Shown: positions 1-9,564, counted from the stretch's first letter. The stretch is 64,000 nucleotides of DNA from Micromonospora sp. PLK6-60 (GCF_019890675.1 NZ_JAIOAA010000006.1:248001-312000); one strand, 5' to 3'. Notes: generated by a model from the sequence alone, not told the origin. Program-made: numbers and translations.

Positions 1-834
1 CTCGGCGATCCGGCCGCCCGCGCCGAGATCCGGCACCTCGGCGCCTGGCTCACCACCACCTGCGCCCGGATCTGCCTGGACGTGCTGCGCTCGGCCCGGG
101 TGCGCCGGGAGACGTACCCGGGGCAGTGGCTGCCCGAGCCGCTGGTGGCCCCGCTCGGCCCGACCGCCGACGGCTTCGCGCCGGACCCGGCGGAGCGCGC
201 GGTCCGCCGTGACCAGGTGGGCACCGCGCTGCTGGTGGTGCTGGAGCGGCTCACCCCGGAGCAGCGGGTGGCGTTCGTGCTGCACGACGTGTTCGCCGTG
301 CCGTTCGCCCGGATCGCCGAGGCGCTGGAGACCACCCCGGAGGCGGCCCGGCAGCTCGCCTCCCGGGCCCGCCGGGCGGTCACCGCCCCGGACGCGCCCC
401 GGCACACCGCCGACCTCGCCGAGCAGCAGCGGGTGATGGCGGCGTTCGTCGCCGCCACCGAGTCCGGAGACCTGGCCGCGTTGGTCCGGGTGCTGGCCCC
501 GGACGTGGTGCTGATCGGCGACAGCGGCGGCCACTTCTCGGCGGCCCGCCGCCCGGTCACCGGGGCCGACGCGGTCGGCCGGTTCACCCTCGGCCTCTTC
601 GGCCGGGCCGGGCGCTACGGCGGGCAGGTGAAGGCAGGGGTGGTGCTGGTGGACGGGTCGCTCGGCCTGCACATCGAGACCGTCGACCCGGCTGGCCGGC
701 TGATCCGGCTGGTCACCGCCTTCGCGGTGGCCGACGGCCGGATCACCGGCATCTTCAACCAGCTCAACCCGGACAAGCTCACCGCCGTGCCGGCCCTCGC
801 CGAGGAGGCCGCCGGCTGGCCGCCGAGCTGGTGA
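1..834 (+). CDS. ECF41 / SigJ-type RNA polymerase sigma factor, 5'-truncated
   Basis: Extracytoplasmic-function sigma factor that would redirect RNA polymerase to a small regulon. The reading frame is open from the first base, so the start lies outside the window. Visible are the end of region 2 (AWLTTTCARICLDVLR), a region-4 helix-turn-helix (LTPEQRVAFVLHDVFAVPF, then TTPEAARQLASRARR) and a C-terminal SnoaL-like domain of about 120 residues ending in FNQLNPDKL. That C-terminal domain with its NPDKL motif is the hallmark of the ECF41 group, where it modulates sigma activity in place of a classical anti-sigma factor. ECF41 genes usually sit next to a carboxymuconolactone decarboxylase or oxidoreductase; here the downstream neighbour is a convergent DUF402 gene, so any partner would be upstream and out of view. 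Confidence 0.88.
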   Translation, partial: LGDPAARAEIRHLGAWLTTTCARICLDVLRSARVRRETYPGQWLPEPLVAPLGPTADGFAPDPAERAVRRDQVGTALLVVLERLTPEQRVAFVLHDVFAVPFARIAEALETTPEAARQLASRARRAVTAPDAPRHTADLAEQQRVMAAFVAATESGDLAALVRVLAPDVVLIGDSGGHFSAARRPVTGADAVGRFTLGLFGRAGRYGGQVKAGVVLVDGSLGLHIETVDPAGRLIRLVTAFAVADGRITGIFNQLNPDKLTAVPALAEEAAGWPPSW

Positions 835-847
835 CCCCGGCGCCGGG

Positions 848-1351
848 TCAGACCACCAGGGCCAACCATTTCCGGTATGAGGTGGCGAACGGCTCGGTGC
901 CGTCGCCCAGCGCGGTGAGCAGCCACCGGGCCGCCGCCCGCGCCTCGGCGACCAGGTCGTCCGGGTAGCCGAAGCGCTCCCGGTGCTCGGCGAACTCGTC
1001 CTCGTCGCGCAGCTCGACCAGGCCGGTGCCGCGCCGGCGCACCACGTCCAGGTCGAGGTCGACCAGGTGCACGGTGTCGCCCTCCCAGCGGGCCGGGGTG
1101 GCGATGTCGCAGTAGACCTCGCTGGTCCGCGGCGGCGGGTTGAACATCCCCGTCCACCAGCCGTGGTGCGGCACCAGCAGCACGAACGGGATCTGCTCGA
1201 CCGACGGGCGGCCGTGGTAGACGGACTCGGTGCCGGCCGGCACGCCGAGCCAGACACCGAGATCGTCCTCGGTGAGCCGGCGGGCCGGGTAGTCGCGGTG
1301 GGCGCTGCCGTCGTACTTGCGGTAGATCACGCGGACCACGTCGCTCGGCAT
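848..1351 (-). CDS. DUF402 domain protein
   Basis: A 167-residue protein of the DUF402 (FomD/ntdp-like) family, small beta-barrel proteins some of which hydrolyse nucleoside phosphates. The pattern VHLVDLDLDVVRRR followed by a short acidic helix (RDEDEFAEHRERFGYPDDLV) is the conserved core of the family. The chosen ATG gives MPSDVVRVIYRK; a GTG three codons upstream (1358-1360) is an equally legal start. It converges on the sigma-factor gene with a 13-bp gap. The exact substrate cannot be told from sequence. Confidence 0.75.
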   Translation of the reverse strand: MPSDVVRVIYRKYDGSAHRDYPARRLTEDDLGVWLGVPAGTESVYHGRPSVEQIPFVLLVPHHGWWTGMFNPPPRTSEVYCDIATPARWEGDTVHLVDLDLDVVRRRGTGLVELRDEDEFAEHRERFGYPDDLVAEARAAARWLLTALGDGTEPFATSYRKWLALVV

Positions 1352-1489
1352 GAGTCGCACCCTAACCGATATCGCCCAACCGAAGCTGCGACGGAAATAA
1401 CCGGACAGCGGGGTTGCGGTTCCGTACGGTGACGACGCCACGCGGCGGGGGCGGCCGGCGGTGTCGCCCTCGACGGGTACCGTCGCACG

Positions 1490-3634
1490 GTGACCGCGCC
1501 CCGCACCGCCACCGGCCCCGTCTCGCCCCGTGGAAGGCGCCGGAGCGCCCGGCCCGGCGCGGTCGAGCTGCTCACCGCCGCGGTGGGCGCGGTGCCCGGC
1601 GGCGCCACCCGCCCCGGCCAGCAGCAGATGACCGAGGCGATCGAGCGCAGCGTCGCCAGCCGCGAGCACCTGCTGGTGCAGGCCGGCACCGGCACCGGCA
1701 AGTCCCTGGCCTACCTGGCGCCGGCGTTGACCGTGGACGGCCCGGTGGTGGTCTCCACCGCCACCCTGGCCCTGCAGTCCCAACTGGTCGACCACGACCT
1801 GCCCCGGCTGGCCGACGCGGTGGAGCCGCTGCTCGGCCGGCGGCCCACCTTCGCGGTGCTCAAGGGCCGGCACCACTATCTCTGCCTGGCCCGGCTGGAC
1901 AACTCCACCGAGGAGGAGCCGGAGGACACCCTCTTCGACGCACCCCGCGCCGGCGGCGGCACGAAGTGGCTCGGCGAGGCCGGCCGGCTCGGCAAGCAGA
2001 TCCAGCGGCTGCGCGACTGGGCGGAGAAGACCGACACCGGCGACCGCGACGAGCTGGACCCGGGCGTCGACGACCAGTCCTGGCGGATGGTCTCCATGCC
2101 GGCCCGCGAGTGCGTCGGGGCGACCCGCTGCCCGTTCGGCCAGGAGTGCTTCGCGGAAGCCTCCCGGGCCCGGGCCCGGGAGGCCGACATCGTGGTGACC
2201 AACCACAGCCTGCTGGCGGTGGACATGCTCGCCGGGCGGCACATCGTGCCGCCGCACAAGCTGCTGATCGTGGACGAGGCGCACGAGTTGGCCGACCGGG
2301 TCTCCTCGGCGGCGCAGGCCGAGCTGGTGCCCGAGCTGATCGACCGGGCGGCCCGCCGGGCCCGGCCGCTGCTCAAGCCGGACGTCGCCGAGCGGCTGAC
2401 CGAGGCCGGCGACGCGCTCGCCGTGGGCCTGGGTGAGGCGCCGGCCGGGCGGCTCACCACCGGGCTGCCGGGCCCACTGCGAGAGGCGTGCACGCTGCTC
2501 GACGCCGCCACCCGGGCCGCGCTGGACGCGATCGGCGAGGTGAAGTCGGACGACCCGGACCCGGTCCGCAAGCAGCAGGCCAAGGCCGTGCTGGACGAGC
2601 TCTCCACCACCGCGCAGCGGCTGCTGGAGGAGGCCGAGCACGACGTGGCCTGGGTCGAGAAGCCGGAGAACGGCAGCCGCCGGGCGCTGGTGGTCGCGCC
2701 GCTCTCGGTCGCCGGCACCCTCGCCACCCACCTGTACGACGAGCGCACCGTCGTCGCCACCTCGGCCACCCTGGCCCTGGGCGGCCGGTTCGACACGGTG
2801 GCGCGGGCGCTCGGGCTGGACGCGCCCGCACCGGCCCCGCCGTCGCCGGCCGCCGCCGCGCTGGCCGCCAGCACGGCGCGCGGCGACGCGGCGGCACCCG
2901 CGCCGGTGGCCGCCGCGCCGGGCAGCCGGGCCGCCACCGGCACCGTCCCGGCCACCGAGGGGCCGGGCTGGTCCTCGCTGGACGTCGGCTCGCCGTTCGA
3001 CTACGCCCGGCAGGGCATCCTCTACGTCGCCGCGCACCTGCCCCGCCCCAGCGTGTCGGGCCTGCCCACGGCGGCCGGCGAGGAGTTGCTCGGGCTGGTC
3101 GGCGCGCTCGGTGGGCGTACCCTCGGGCTCTTCTCCTCCCGGCGGGCCGCGCAGCAGGCGGCGGAGCTGCTGCGGGCGCGGACCGACCTGCCGGTGCTGC
3201 TCCAGGGCGAGGAGGCACTGCCGCTGCTGGTCCGCAGGTTCCGCGAGGAGCGCGCCAGCTGCCTGTTCGGGGTGATGTCGCTCTGGCAGGGCGTGGACGT
3301 GCCCGGCGACGCCTGCCAGCTCGTGGTGATCGACCGGCTGCCCTTCCCCCGCCCGGACGAGCCGCTCGCCGCAGCCCGGGCGGCGGCCGTGGACGCCACC
3401 GGCGGCTCGGGCTTCGCGGCGGTGAGCGTGCCGATCGCCGCGGTCCGGCTGGCGCAGGGGGTGGGCCGGCTGATCCGGGCCACCGGGGACCGGGGCGTGG
3501 TGGCGGTGCTGGACTCCCGGCTGGAGACGGCCCGCGGGTACGGCCCGTTCCTGCGCCGGTCGCTGCCCCCGTTCTGGTACACCACCCGCCCCGAGGTGGC
3601 CCGCGGCGCCCTGGAACGCCTCGGCAAATCCTGA
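1490..3634 (+). CDS. ATP-dependent DNA helicase, DinG/XPD-like superfamily 2
   Basis: Predicted 5'-3' iron-sulphur DNA helicase of the DinG/YoaA group, which unwinds recombination or replication intermediates. The 714-residue protein has Walker A (GTGTGKS, Lys71), a DEAH box near residue 262, and four cysteines placed as in Fe-S helicases: one in HHYLCLARL and three in ECVGATRCPFGQECF. The C-terminal helicase domain carries LWQGVDVPG and the motif VI-like QGVGRLIR. An Ala/Pro-rich insert at about 440-490 looks like a lineage-specific linker. GTG start, chosen because it is the first start in frame and precedes the conserved N terminus. The gene stands alone and converges on the AI-2E permease gene. 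Confidence 0.9.
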   Translation: MTAPRTATGPVSPRGRRRSARPGAVELLTAAVGAVPGGATRPGQQQMTEAIERSVASREHLLVQAGTGTGKSLAYLAPALTVDGPVVVSTATLALQSQLVDHDLPRLADAVEPLLGRRPTFAVLKGRHHYLCLARLDNSTEEEPEDTLFDAPRAGGGTKWLGEAGRLGKQIQRLRDWAEKTDTGDRDELDPGVDDQSWRMVSMPARECVGATRCPFGQECFAEASRARAREADIVVTNHSLLAVDMLAGRHIVPPHKLLIVDEAHELADRVSSAAQAELVPELIDRAARRARPLLKPDVAERLTEAGDALAVGLGEAPAGRLTTGLPGPLREACTLLDAATRAALDAIGEVKSDDPDPVRKQQAKAVLDELSTTAQRLLEEAEHDVAWVEKPENGSRRALVVAPLSVAGTLATHLYDERTVVATSATLALGGRFDTVARALGLDAPAPAPPSPAAAALAASTARGDAAAPAPVAAAPGSRAATGTVPATEGPGWSSLDVGSPFDYARQGILYVAAHLPRPSVSGLPTAAGEELLGLVGALGGRTLGLFSSRRAAQQAAELLRARTDLPVLLQGEEALPLLVRRFREERASCLFGVMSLWQGVDVPGDACQLVVIDRLPFPRPDEPLAAARAAAVDATGGSGFAAVSVPIAAVRLAQGVGRLIRATGDRGVVAVLDSRLETARGYGPFLRRSLPPFWYTTRPEVARGALERLGKS

Positions 3635-3766
3635 CCCGGCCCCGCCCCAGGGCGCCGCCGGCCCGCGTTGCACCGACATACGGCACGTCGCGCCGTCACG
3701 GGCCCGGGAAGGCCCGACATCCGGCAGTTCGGGCCAGCACGGCCGGAGGCGCGGGGCGGGGACGGG

Positions 3767-5065
3767 TCAGGGCGCCTGGGAGGCGACCACCACGGCGTCC
3801 GGTGGGGTTTCCGGCACCGTGCGGGCGGCCAGCCGGCGGACCGCCGTGTTGAGCACGGCGATCAGCGGCACCGCGACCACCGCGCCGGTGATCCCGGCCA
3901 GCACCACGCCGGCCGCGATGCCGATGATCACGGCGAGCGGGTGGATGGCCACCGCCCGGCCCATGATCAGCGGCTGGAGCACGTGCCCCTCCACCTGCTG
4001 CACACCGATCACCACGCCGAGGATCACCAGGGCGATGTACGGACCACTGTCCACCAGGGCGACGAGCACCGCCACCACGCCGGAGAGCGTGGCGCCGACG
4101 ATCGGGATGAACGCGCCGAGGAAGACCAGCGCGGCCAGCGGGAAGGCGAACGGGATGTCGAAGATGACCAGGAAGATGCCGATGCCGACGGCGTCGATGA
4201 AGGCGACCAGCACGGTGGCCCGCACGTAGGCGCCGAGCGTGGCCCAGGAGGCCCGGCCGGCGTCGTCGACCTTCCACCGGGCCGCCAGCGGCAGCAGCCC
4301 GACCAGGAACCGCCAGATCCGGTTGCCGTCGCGCAGGAAGAAGAAGGTGGCGAAGAGCACCAGGATGGTGCCGGTGAGCACCTCGGCCAGGGTGGCCGCG
4401 GTGCTGAGCGCGCCGCTGGTGAACTTGGCGCTGTTGCCGTTGATCCAGTTCTGCGCCTCGTCGATGTACCGGGTGAGCTGGCTGTCCGACAGGTGCAGCG
4501 GGCCGGTCTTCAGCCAGTCCTGGATCTGCCGGACGCCCTGCGACGACTTCGCGCTCAGCTCCGGCACGCCCCGGATGAACTCGTTGACCACCAGGGTCAT
4601 CGTGGCGACCACCGCGGCCAGCCCGCCGACCAGCACCACCGCGGTCGCCGCCGAGCGCGGGAAGCGCGCCCGCAGCAGCCAACCCACCGCCGGCGCGAGC
4701 AGCGCGGAGAGCAGCAGCGCGACGGCCAGCGGGATGATCACGACGCTGATCGTGCCGACGATCTTGAGCAGCGCCCAGGTGACCACCCCGATGACGATCA
4801 GCCGCCACGACCAGGCGGCGGCGATCCGCAGCCCGTGCGGGACGTCCGCGTCGTCCCGGCTGGAGGTGGAGTTGTGCAGGGCGGCCGGCGGCTCGGCGCC
4901 GACCACCACCGCGGACGGCGCCGCCGCCGGTCCGGGCGAGGACGGCGAGGCCACCCGCGCCTCCTCCGGCACGTCCGCCGGGTGGGTCCGGGCCTCACGC
5001 ACCGAATCCCGGCCGTTCTCGTACGCACGGCGCAGCCGTCCGCGTATCCGCTCGAAGCGGCTCAA
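3767..5065 (-). CDS. AI-2E family (PerM/YdiK-like) membrane transporter
   Basis: Multi-pass inner-membrane protein of the AI-2E exporter/PerM superfamily, whose members export small molecules or ions; the substrate is not predictable. Hydrophobic segments cover most of the C-terminal 330 residues, with the typical reentrant segment and the conserved stretch GVVIGVQQVEGHVLQPLIMGRAV near the end. I place the start at TTG 5063-5065 (MSRFERIRGRLRR, 432 residues) because an AGGAGG lies 5 bases upstream; the frame stays open further upstream but without a matching ribosome site. A 70-residue charged cytosolic N terminus precedes the first membrane span. Divergent from the groES-like gene. Confidence 0.85.
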   Translation of the reverse strand: MSRFERIRGRLRRAYENGRDSVREARTHPADVPEEARVASPSSPGPAAAPSAVVVGAEPPAALHNSTSSRDDADVPHGLRIAAAWSWRLIVIGVVTWALLKIVGTISVVIIPLAVALLLSALLAPAVGWLLRARFPRSAATAVVLVGGLAAVVATMTLVVNEFIRGVPELSAKSSQGVRQIQDWLKTGPLHLSDSQLTRYIDEAQNWINGNSAKFTSGALSTAATLAEVLTGTILVLFATFFFLRDGNRIWRFLVGLLPLAARWKVDDAGRASWATLGAYVRATVLVAFIDAVGIGIFLVIFDIPFAFPLAALVFLGAFIPIVGATLSGVVAVLVALVDSGPYIALVILGVVIGVQQVEGHVLQPLIMGRAVAIHPLAVIIGIAAGVVLAGITGAVVAVPLIAVLNTAVRRLAARTVPETPPDAVVVASQAP

Positions 5066-5222
5066 GCGCACCTCCTGGCAACGACGGCGGCCCGCACGGC
5101 GCGGTCCGCACAGGGTACGTCCGACAGCGTCACCGTAGGGTAGATCCGCCACACATTGCCCAACCGTCATCCTCCGTAACCACCGGCGCACCCGTGCCGG
5201 GCGACGCGGTACCGTCTGCGGC

Positions 5223-5561
5223 GTGACCAGCGACCAGAACCTCGACGTCGGCCTGCCGATCCGCCTGCTGCACGACCGGGTGCTGGTGAAGACGGAGGGC
5301 GGGGAGGGCGAGCGCCGCTCCACGGCCGGGATCGTCATCCCGGCGACCGCCGCGGTGGGCAAGCGGCTGGCCTGGGCCACCGCGGTGGGCGTCGGCCCGA
5401 ACGTCCGCTCGATCGTCTCCGGCGACCGGGTGCTCTTCGACCCGGACGACCGCTCCGAGGTCGAGCTGCACGGCCGGGGCTACGTGCTGCTGCGCGAGCG
5501 GGACGTGCACGCGGTGGCCGCCGAGCGGGTCGAGCCGGACGCGACCGGCCTGTACCTGTGA
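5223..5561 (+). CDS. GroES-like co-chaperonin (Cpn10 family)
   Basis: A 112-residue member of the Cpn10 fold. The family signature is recognisable: PIRLLHDRVLVK at the N terminus, a mobile-loop region ending AGIVIP, then AVGVGPNVRSIVSGDRVLF and a final strand YVLLRERDVHAV. Compared with housekeeping GroES it has an extra N-terminal leader and a longer C terminus (RVEPDATGLYL), and the loop reads STAGIVIPATAAV rather than the usual GGIVL, so pairing with GroEL is uncertain. GTG start. Its upstream region has no CIRCE inverted repeat, unlike the groEL gene at 17337-18959, so the two are probably regulated separately. A conventional groES is likely elsewhere in the genome. Confidence 0.82.
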   Translation: MTSDQNLDVGLPIRLLHDRVLVKTEGGEGERRSTAGIVIPATAAVGKRLAWATAVGVGPNVRSIVSGDRVLFDPDDRSEVELHGRGYVLLRERDVHAVAAERVEPDATGLYL

Positions 5562-5716
5562 TCCCGGGGTCGCCGCCGGTGGCGCGACCCGACCCGCTGG
5601 CGCCGTAGCGACGCCCCTGCCAGCCCTGCGCCCCGGCGTGCCCGCCGTTCCCGGTGTCGTTTGCGTCGCGGGGAGGCGGGAAGCCAGGCACGTCCGCGGG
5701 GCCCTGGGGAGGGACG

Positions 5717-5884
5717 ATGCCGGTTCTGGTGAAGAAGGTGCTGCTCTGGGGTTTCGTCGCCTTCCTGATCTACTTCATGGCGTTCCGGCCGGACGGCGCG
5801 GCCCAGCTGTTCCGCGGGATCGGCGCGGCGCTGATGGCGATCGCCCAGGGCCTGGGCGACTTCCTCACCGGCCTGATGAGCTGA
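5717..5884 (+). CDS. Small single-span membrane protein
   Basis: A 55-residue protein with one clear hydrophobic helix (VLLWGFVAFLIYFMAF) followed by a second mildly hydrophobic amphipathic stretch (LFRGIGAALMAIAQGLGDFLTGLM). A purine-rich ribosome site (GGGGAGGG) sits 5-6 bases before the ATG. It reads convergently with the PrsW gene 16 bp further on. No family function is known to me; the good start signal, codon pattern and hydrophobic profile argue that it is real. Confidence 0.65.
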   Translation: MPVLVKKVLLWGFVAFLIYFMAFRPDGAAQLFRGIGAALMAIAQGLGDFLTGLMS

Positions 5885-5900
5885 CCCGGGTGTGCCGGGT

Positions 5901-7352
5901 TCAGTGCCGCCCCGGGGGCCAGGGCGCGGCCGGACCCGGGCCGTACCAGCCGGGCGGGCCGTAGCCGGCCGGCTGGGCGGGCGGCGGGGGCGGGGCGAGC
6001 ACCACCGGGATCGGCACCACCGGCTCGTCCGGCGCCTCGACGGTGCGCTGCGAACCGTCCGGGAAGCGCAGGTGGTAGCGCTGCCCGTCCCAGACGCCGA
6101 CCGGCGCCTGCGGGTCCCGCCCGACGAAGAACGACCGGTACGCGCTGATCGCGTCCAGCAGCTCCCGCTCCTCCCGCACCGTCCGTTCCCGGTCGGCGGG
6201 GCGGGCGTCCAGGCCGCGGCGCATGCCGTCGCGCAGCAGCGCCAGCCGGGTGGCGGTGAACTGGTAGCCCCGCATCGCCTTCAGCCCGGCGTCGCCGGCC
6301 ACCCGCCGGGCCCAGGTACGCGCGGCGTGCCGTCGCCCGAGGCTGCCGAGGGCGGCCACCTCGGGCGGGGTGAGCCAGCCGGCCCGGACGTAGTCGGGCA
6401 GGGTCCGCTCGGTGAGCCGCCCCTCCCAGGCGCGCAGCCAGACCGCCAGCCCGACCATGCCGAAGAAGATCGGCACCATCACACCGAGGTAGCCGTAGAG
6501 CGCGATCAGCCCCTCCCCGGTGGCCGCCACCAGCGACGGCAGCAGGTTCCAGGCGCCGTGCAGCATCATCGCCAGCAGCAGGCCGGCGGCCGGGGCGAGG
6601 ATGCGTACCCGGCGGTCGGCGGTGCGGGCGGCGATGCCCAGCCCGACCCCGGTCATCGAGGTGAACAGCGGGTGGGCGAAGCCGAAGAGCAGGATCCGGA
6701 CGATGAAGATGGCGATCACCTGCCGGACGCCGGTGGCCGGCCCGTACTGCTCGACGCCGGAGGCGTAGCCGTAGCCGCCCAGGTAGAGGATGTTCTCCAC
6801 CATGGCGAAGCCGATCGCGGAGAGCCCGCAGTAGACCAGCCCGTCGGTGATCCCCGACCACTCCCGCCGACGGAAGATCAGCAGCAGGATGGGGCCGAGC
6901 GCCTTGGTCAGCTCCTCGATGAACGGGGCGACCAGCACGGCGGTCAGCGCCTGCGGCAGGCCCCAGTCCTTGAACAGCCGGGCGGCGGTCTCGTTCACCG
7001 TCAGCGACGCGGCGGTGGAGACGAACGCGCCCCAGGCGAAACAGAAGATCAGGTATTTGAGCGGCTCCGGCTCGTACCGGTCGAGCCAGAGGAAGCAGGC
7101 GACCAGCACCGGCACCGGCAGGATGGCGGCGACCAGGCCGACCAGCAGCGCCTGCGTTCCGAGGCTGGACCCGAGCTGGATCAGCATGAAGACCGCGCAG
7201 GCGGCGATCAGCAGGATCACCCCGGCCAGCCCGAGGATGCGACGCCCGCCCAGCCGGCGCAGCGGCATCCGCGGTGCGGCGGCACCGGGCGGCGGCGGGA
7301 CGGCGGGCGCGGGCGACGGCGGCGGCGAACCGCCCGGCGGGGTGTCGGCCAT
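5901..7352 (-). CDS. PrsW-family intramembrane metalloprotease
   Basis: Predicted membrane-embedded glutamic/zinc protease of the CPBP/PrsW clan; family members cleave anti-sigma factors or other membrane proteins. The 483-residue protein has a Pro-rich cytosolic N terminus, about eight hydrophobic helices and the expected active-site motifs: FIEELTKALGP (EExxK), FGFAHPLFTSMTG and MLHGAWN. The C-terminal 150 residues are soluble and end in a Pro/Gly-rich tail after a beta-rich module. ATG 7350-7352 is chosen since it begins the typical low-complexity N terminus; an in-frame ATG at 7394 would add 14 residues. Its substrate is unknown; no anti-sigma gene is adjacent. Confidence 0.86.
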   Translation of the reverse strand: MADTPPGGSPPPSPAPAVPPPPGAAAPRMPLRRLGGRRILGLAGVILLIAACAVFMLIQLGSSLGTQALLVGLVAAILPVPVLVACFLWLDRYEPEPLKYLIFCFAWGAFVSTAASLTVNETAARLFKDWGLPQALTAVLVAPFIEELTKALGPILLLIFRRREWSGITDGLVYCGLSAIGFAMVENILYLGGYGYASGVEQYGPATGVRQVIAIFIVRILLFGFAHPLFTSMTGVGLGIAARTADRRVRILAPAAGLLLAMMLHGAWNLLPSLVAATGEGLIALYGYLGVMVPIFFGMVGLAVWLRAWEGRLTERTLPDYVRAGWLTPPEVAALGSLGRRHAARTWARRVAGDAGLKAMRGYQFTATRLALLRDGMRRGLDARPADRERTVREERELLDAISAYRSFFVGRDPQAPVGVWDGQRYHLRFPDGSQRTVEAPDEPVVPIPVVLAPPPPPAQPAGYGPPGWYGPGPAAPWPPGRH

Positions 7353-7411
7353 GCGGTCAGCGTAGCCATCCGGGGCCGCGCCGGCCGGCCGCATCCGCGC
7401 GACCGCCGCGG

Positions 7412-8674
7412 TCAGCCCACCGGGGGCGCGGTGGGCGGCCGCGACGTACCGTGCCGCTCGGCCGCACCGCTGGCCGGCTCCGGTTCGCCGAAGGCCTGCC
7501 GGACCAGCCGGTTCGCCTCCTCCTGCTCGATGCCGGAGGCCACCATCAGGTCGCTCGCCGTGGTCCGGACCTGGGCGATCACCACGCTGCCGGAGAAACC
7601 CACCCCCTGGGCGTACGCCCGGCCGGCCTCGCTGACCGCGCGCAGCGACCGCTCGCGGGCCTGCTCCGGCTCCTGGCCGGCGGCGAACTCGTGGCGCAGC
7701 AGCCGGACCGACTCGGCGAGGTGCGCCAGCGCGTCCGGCATCGGCTCCGGGATCGGCTCCTCGTCCTCGATCATGGTGACCGAGCGCCGGATCAGGGTGC
7801 CGGTGTTACGCATCGCCCGGTCGATCGGGTCGGCCGCCTCGGCGTAGTGGGTCAGCTCGCTGCGCCGGTGCCAGCGCGCCGGCGACAGCGTGCTGGTCTC
7901 CTTGGCGCCCTCGATCGCCTCGGTGAAGGTGGCCAGCTCCTCCTTGTTCTCGCGGAGCCGTTCCAGGGCCCGCTGGGCGCTGTCCCGGTCCCGGTCACGC
8001 AGCGCGGTCGCGGTGACCTCGAGCTGGTCGGCGAGCAGGTCGAGGGCCGGGCGGGCGGCCCGGTTGATCACCCGGAGCGGGTTGAGCGGCAGCAGGATCG
8101 CGGTGACCAGCAGGGCGATGCCGCCGCCGACGAACGCGTCGACGAAGCGGGGCAACTCGAGGTTGTGGGTGGACGGGCTGAGCGTGACGATCAGCACCGC
8201 GGTCGCGGCGGCCTGGATCACGATGGCCACGCTGGCGCCGAAGAAGATGGTCAGCACGATGGCCGCGGTCACCACCAGGCCGAGCTGCCAGCCGCCGGTG
8301 CCCAGGAAATAGATCAGCACGTCGCCGACGAAGACCCCGACCGCCACCCCGACGATCAGCTCCACCGTGCGGCGCAGCCGCTGGCCCACCGAGGCGGCCA
8401 GCGTGCCGACCGCCGAGATCGGCGCGAACACCGGCTGCGGGTTGTGCAGGAACTCGTGCGAGACGACCCAGGCGAGCGCGGCGGCCAGCCCGGCCTGGAC
8501 CGCCAGGCCCAGGGCCATCCGGACCCGGTGCAGCCGGTCGTGCAGGGTGGCCTTGCCCCGGTGGCGCAGCTCGTTGACCGCCGCCGCGATCCGCGCCGAG
8601 TCGATGTCCGTCCCGCCGTCGCCCAGCCCGGCCCGGCGCAGGAACGAGGGGCGGCGGTCCCGGGCAACGGCCAT
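7412..8674 (-). CDS. FUSC / aromatic-acid-exporter-like membrane protein
   Basis: A 420-residue membrane protein of the fusaric acid resistance (FUSC/ArAE) type. The N-terminal half contains a block of about six hydrophobic helices (GLAVQAGLAAALAWVVS through GGGIALLVTAILLPL) with the conserved NPQPVFAPISAVGTLAASVGQR, the family's signature FAPI region. The C-terminal half is a long soluble helical domain rich in Arg/Glu. Family members export aromatic acids or other toxic organics; the actual substrate is unknown. Start at ATG 8672-8674 (MAVARDRR); the frame extends upstream but without supporting signal. It follows PrsW's gene in the same orientation with a 59-bp gap. Confidence 0.8.
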   Translation of the reverse strand: MAVARDRRPSFLRRAGLGDGGTDIDSARIAAAVNELRHRGKATLHDRLHRVRMALGLAVQAGLAAALAWVVSHEFLHNPQPVFAPISAVGTLAASVGQRLRRTVELIVGVAVGVFVGDVLIYFLGTGGWQLGLVVTAAIVLTIFFGASVAIVIQAAATAVLIVTLSPSTHNLELPRFVDAFVGGGIALLVTAILLPLNPLRVINRAARPALDLLADQLEVTATALRDRDRDSAQRALERLRENKEELATFTEAIEGAKETSTLSPARWHRRSELTHYAEAADPIDRAMRNTGTLIRRSVTMIEDEEPIPEPMPDALAHLAESVRLLRHEFAAGQEPEQARERSLRAVSEAGRAYAQGVGFSGSVVIAQVRTTASDLMVASGIEQEEANRLVRQAFGEPEPASGAAERHGTSRPPTAPPVG

Positions 8675-8775
8675 GGCGGGTACTACCCGCGCCGGAGCGG
8701 GGCAATCCTCGCAGCGGGCAGGTGGGACGGCCGGGTGGGCGGGTGTGGCGGGCCGGGTGCGGCAGACTCGCCCGG

Positions 8776-9450
8776 GTGGAGGCACTGATCGACGGGTGGT
8801 GCGCCGCGGCGCGCGACGCCGGGGCGACGGCGGATCGGACGGCCCTGGCCCGGGCCGGCGCGGGGTTGCTGGCCCGCTGGCGGGAACCGCACCGGCACTA
8901 CCACACGATTCCGCACCTGCGGGCGGTGCTGGCCACCGTCGACCGGTACGCCGACCTGGCCGCCCGCCCGCACCTGGTCCGGCTCGCCGGGTGGGGCCAC
9001 GACGCGGTCTACGACCCGCGCGCCGCCGGGGACGCCAACGAGCGGGCCAGCGCCGAGCTGGTCGGCCGGCTGCTGGCCGGGCTGGGGGTGCCGGCCGCCG
9101 GGGTGGCCGAGGTGGCCCGGCTGGTGCTGCTCACCGCCGGGCACCGGGTCGACCCGGGCGACCGCGACGGCGCCCTGCTCTGCGACGCCGACCTGGCCGT
9201 CCTGGCCCGCCCCGAACCGGAGTACGACGGCTACGCGGTCGCCGTCCGCCGGGAGTACGCGCACGTGCCCGAGCCGGACTTCCGGGCCGGGCGGGCCCGG
9301 GTGCTCACCGCCCTGCTCGCCCTGCCCGCGCTGTACCGCCTGCCGCCGCTCGCGGCGCGCTGGGAGGCCCGGGCCCGCGCCAACCTCACCCGCGAACTCG
9401 CCGACCTGACCGCGCCCGACGACCATGATCACGCTCAACCCGGGAAGTAG
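8776..9450 (+). CDS. Predicted metal-dependent HD-superfamily phosphohydrolase
   Basis: A 224-residue soluble protein resembling the predicted HD-superfamily hydrolases of about 200 residues found across bacteria. Diagnostic motifs in order: EPHRHYHTIPHL, WGHDAVYD (the HD pair), LLTAGHR and CDADLAVL, giving the expected set of metal ligands. Start at GTG 8776 (VEALIDGWC), which matches the usual N terminus; the frame remains open further upstream. The substrate is not known. The gene is divergent from the FUSC gene and convergent with the DUF4031 gene. Confidence 0.82.
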   Translation: MEALIDGWCAAARDAGATADRTALARAGAGLLARWREPHRHYHTIPHLRAVLATVDRYADLAARPHLVRLAGWGHDAVYDPRAAGDANERASAELVGRLLAGLGVPAAGVAEVARLVLLTAGHRVDPGDRDGALLCDADLAVLARPEPEYDGYAVAVRREYAHVPEPDFRAGRARVLTALLALPALYRLPPLAARWEARARANLTRELADLTAPDDHDHAQPGK

Positions 9451-9564
9451 TGGCCTCGTCCGGGCTCGGATGCCCCTGTTTCCCGGATCGAGCACGATCT
9501 TGCGGGACGGACAGGCGCGGGAGCGGGGGTCGGGCGAGGAGCGGGCGCGGGGGTCGGGCGCGGG

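Noticed and set aside
848..3679. A single 940-codon minus-strand frame covering both DUF402 and the DinG-like helicase
   Set aside because: Only the last 167 codons look like a protein (DUF402). The rest is antisense to the helicase.
8722..8775. Longer start for the HD hydrolase
   Set aside because: The 18 extra residues (Gly/Arg-rich) precede the conserved N terminus and have no ribosome site; GTG 8776 is preferred.
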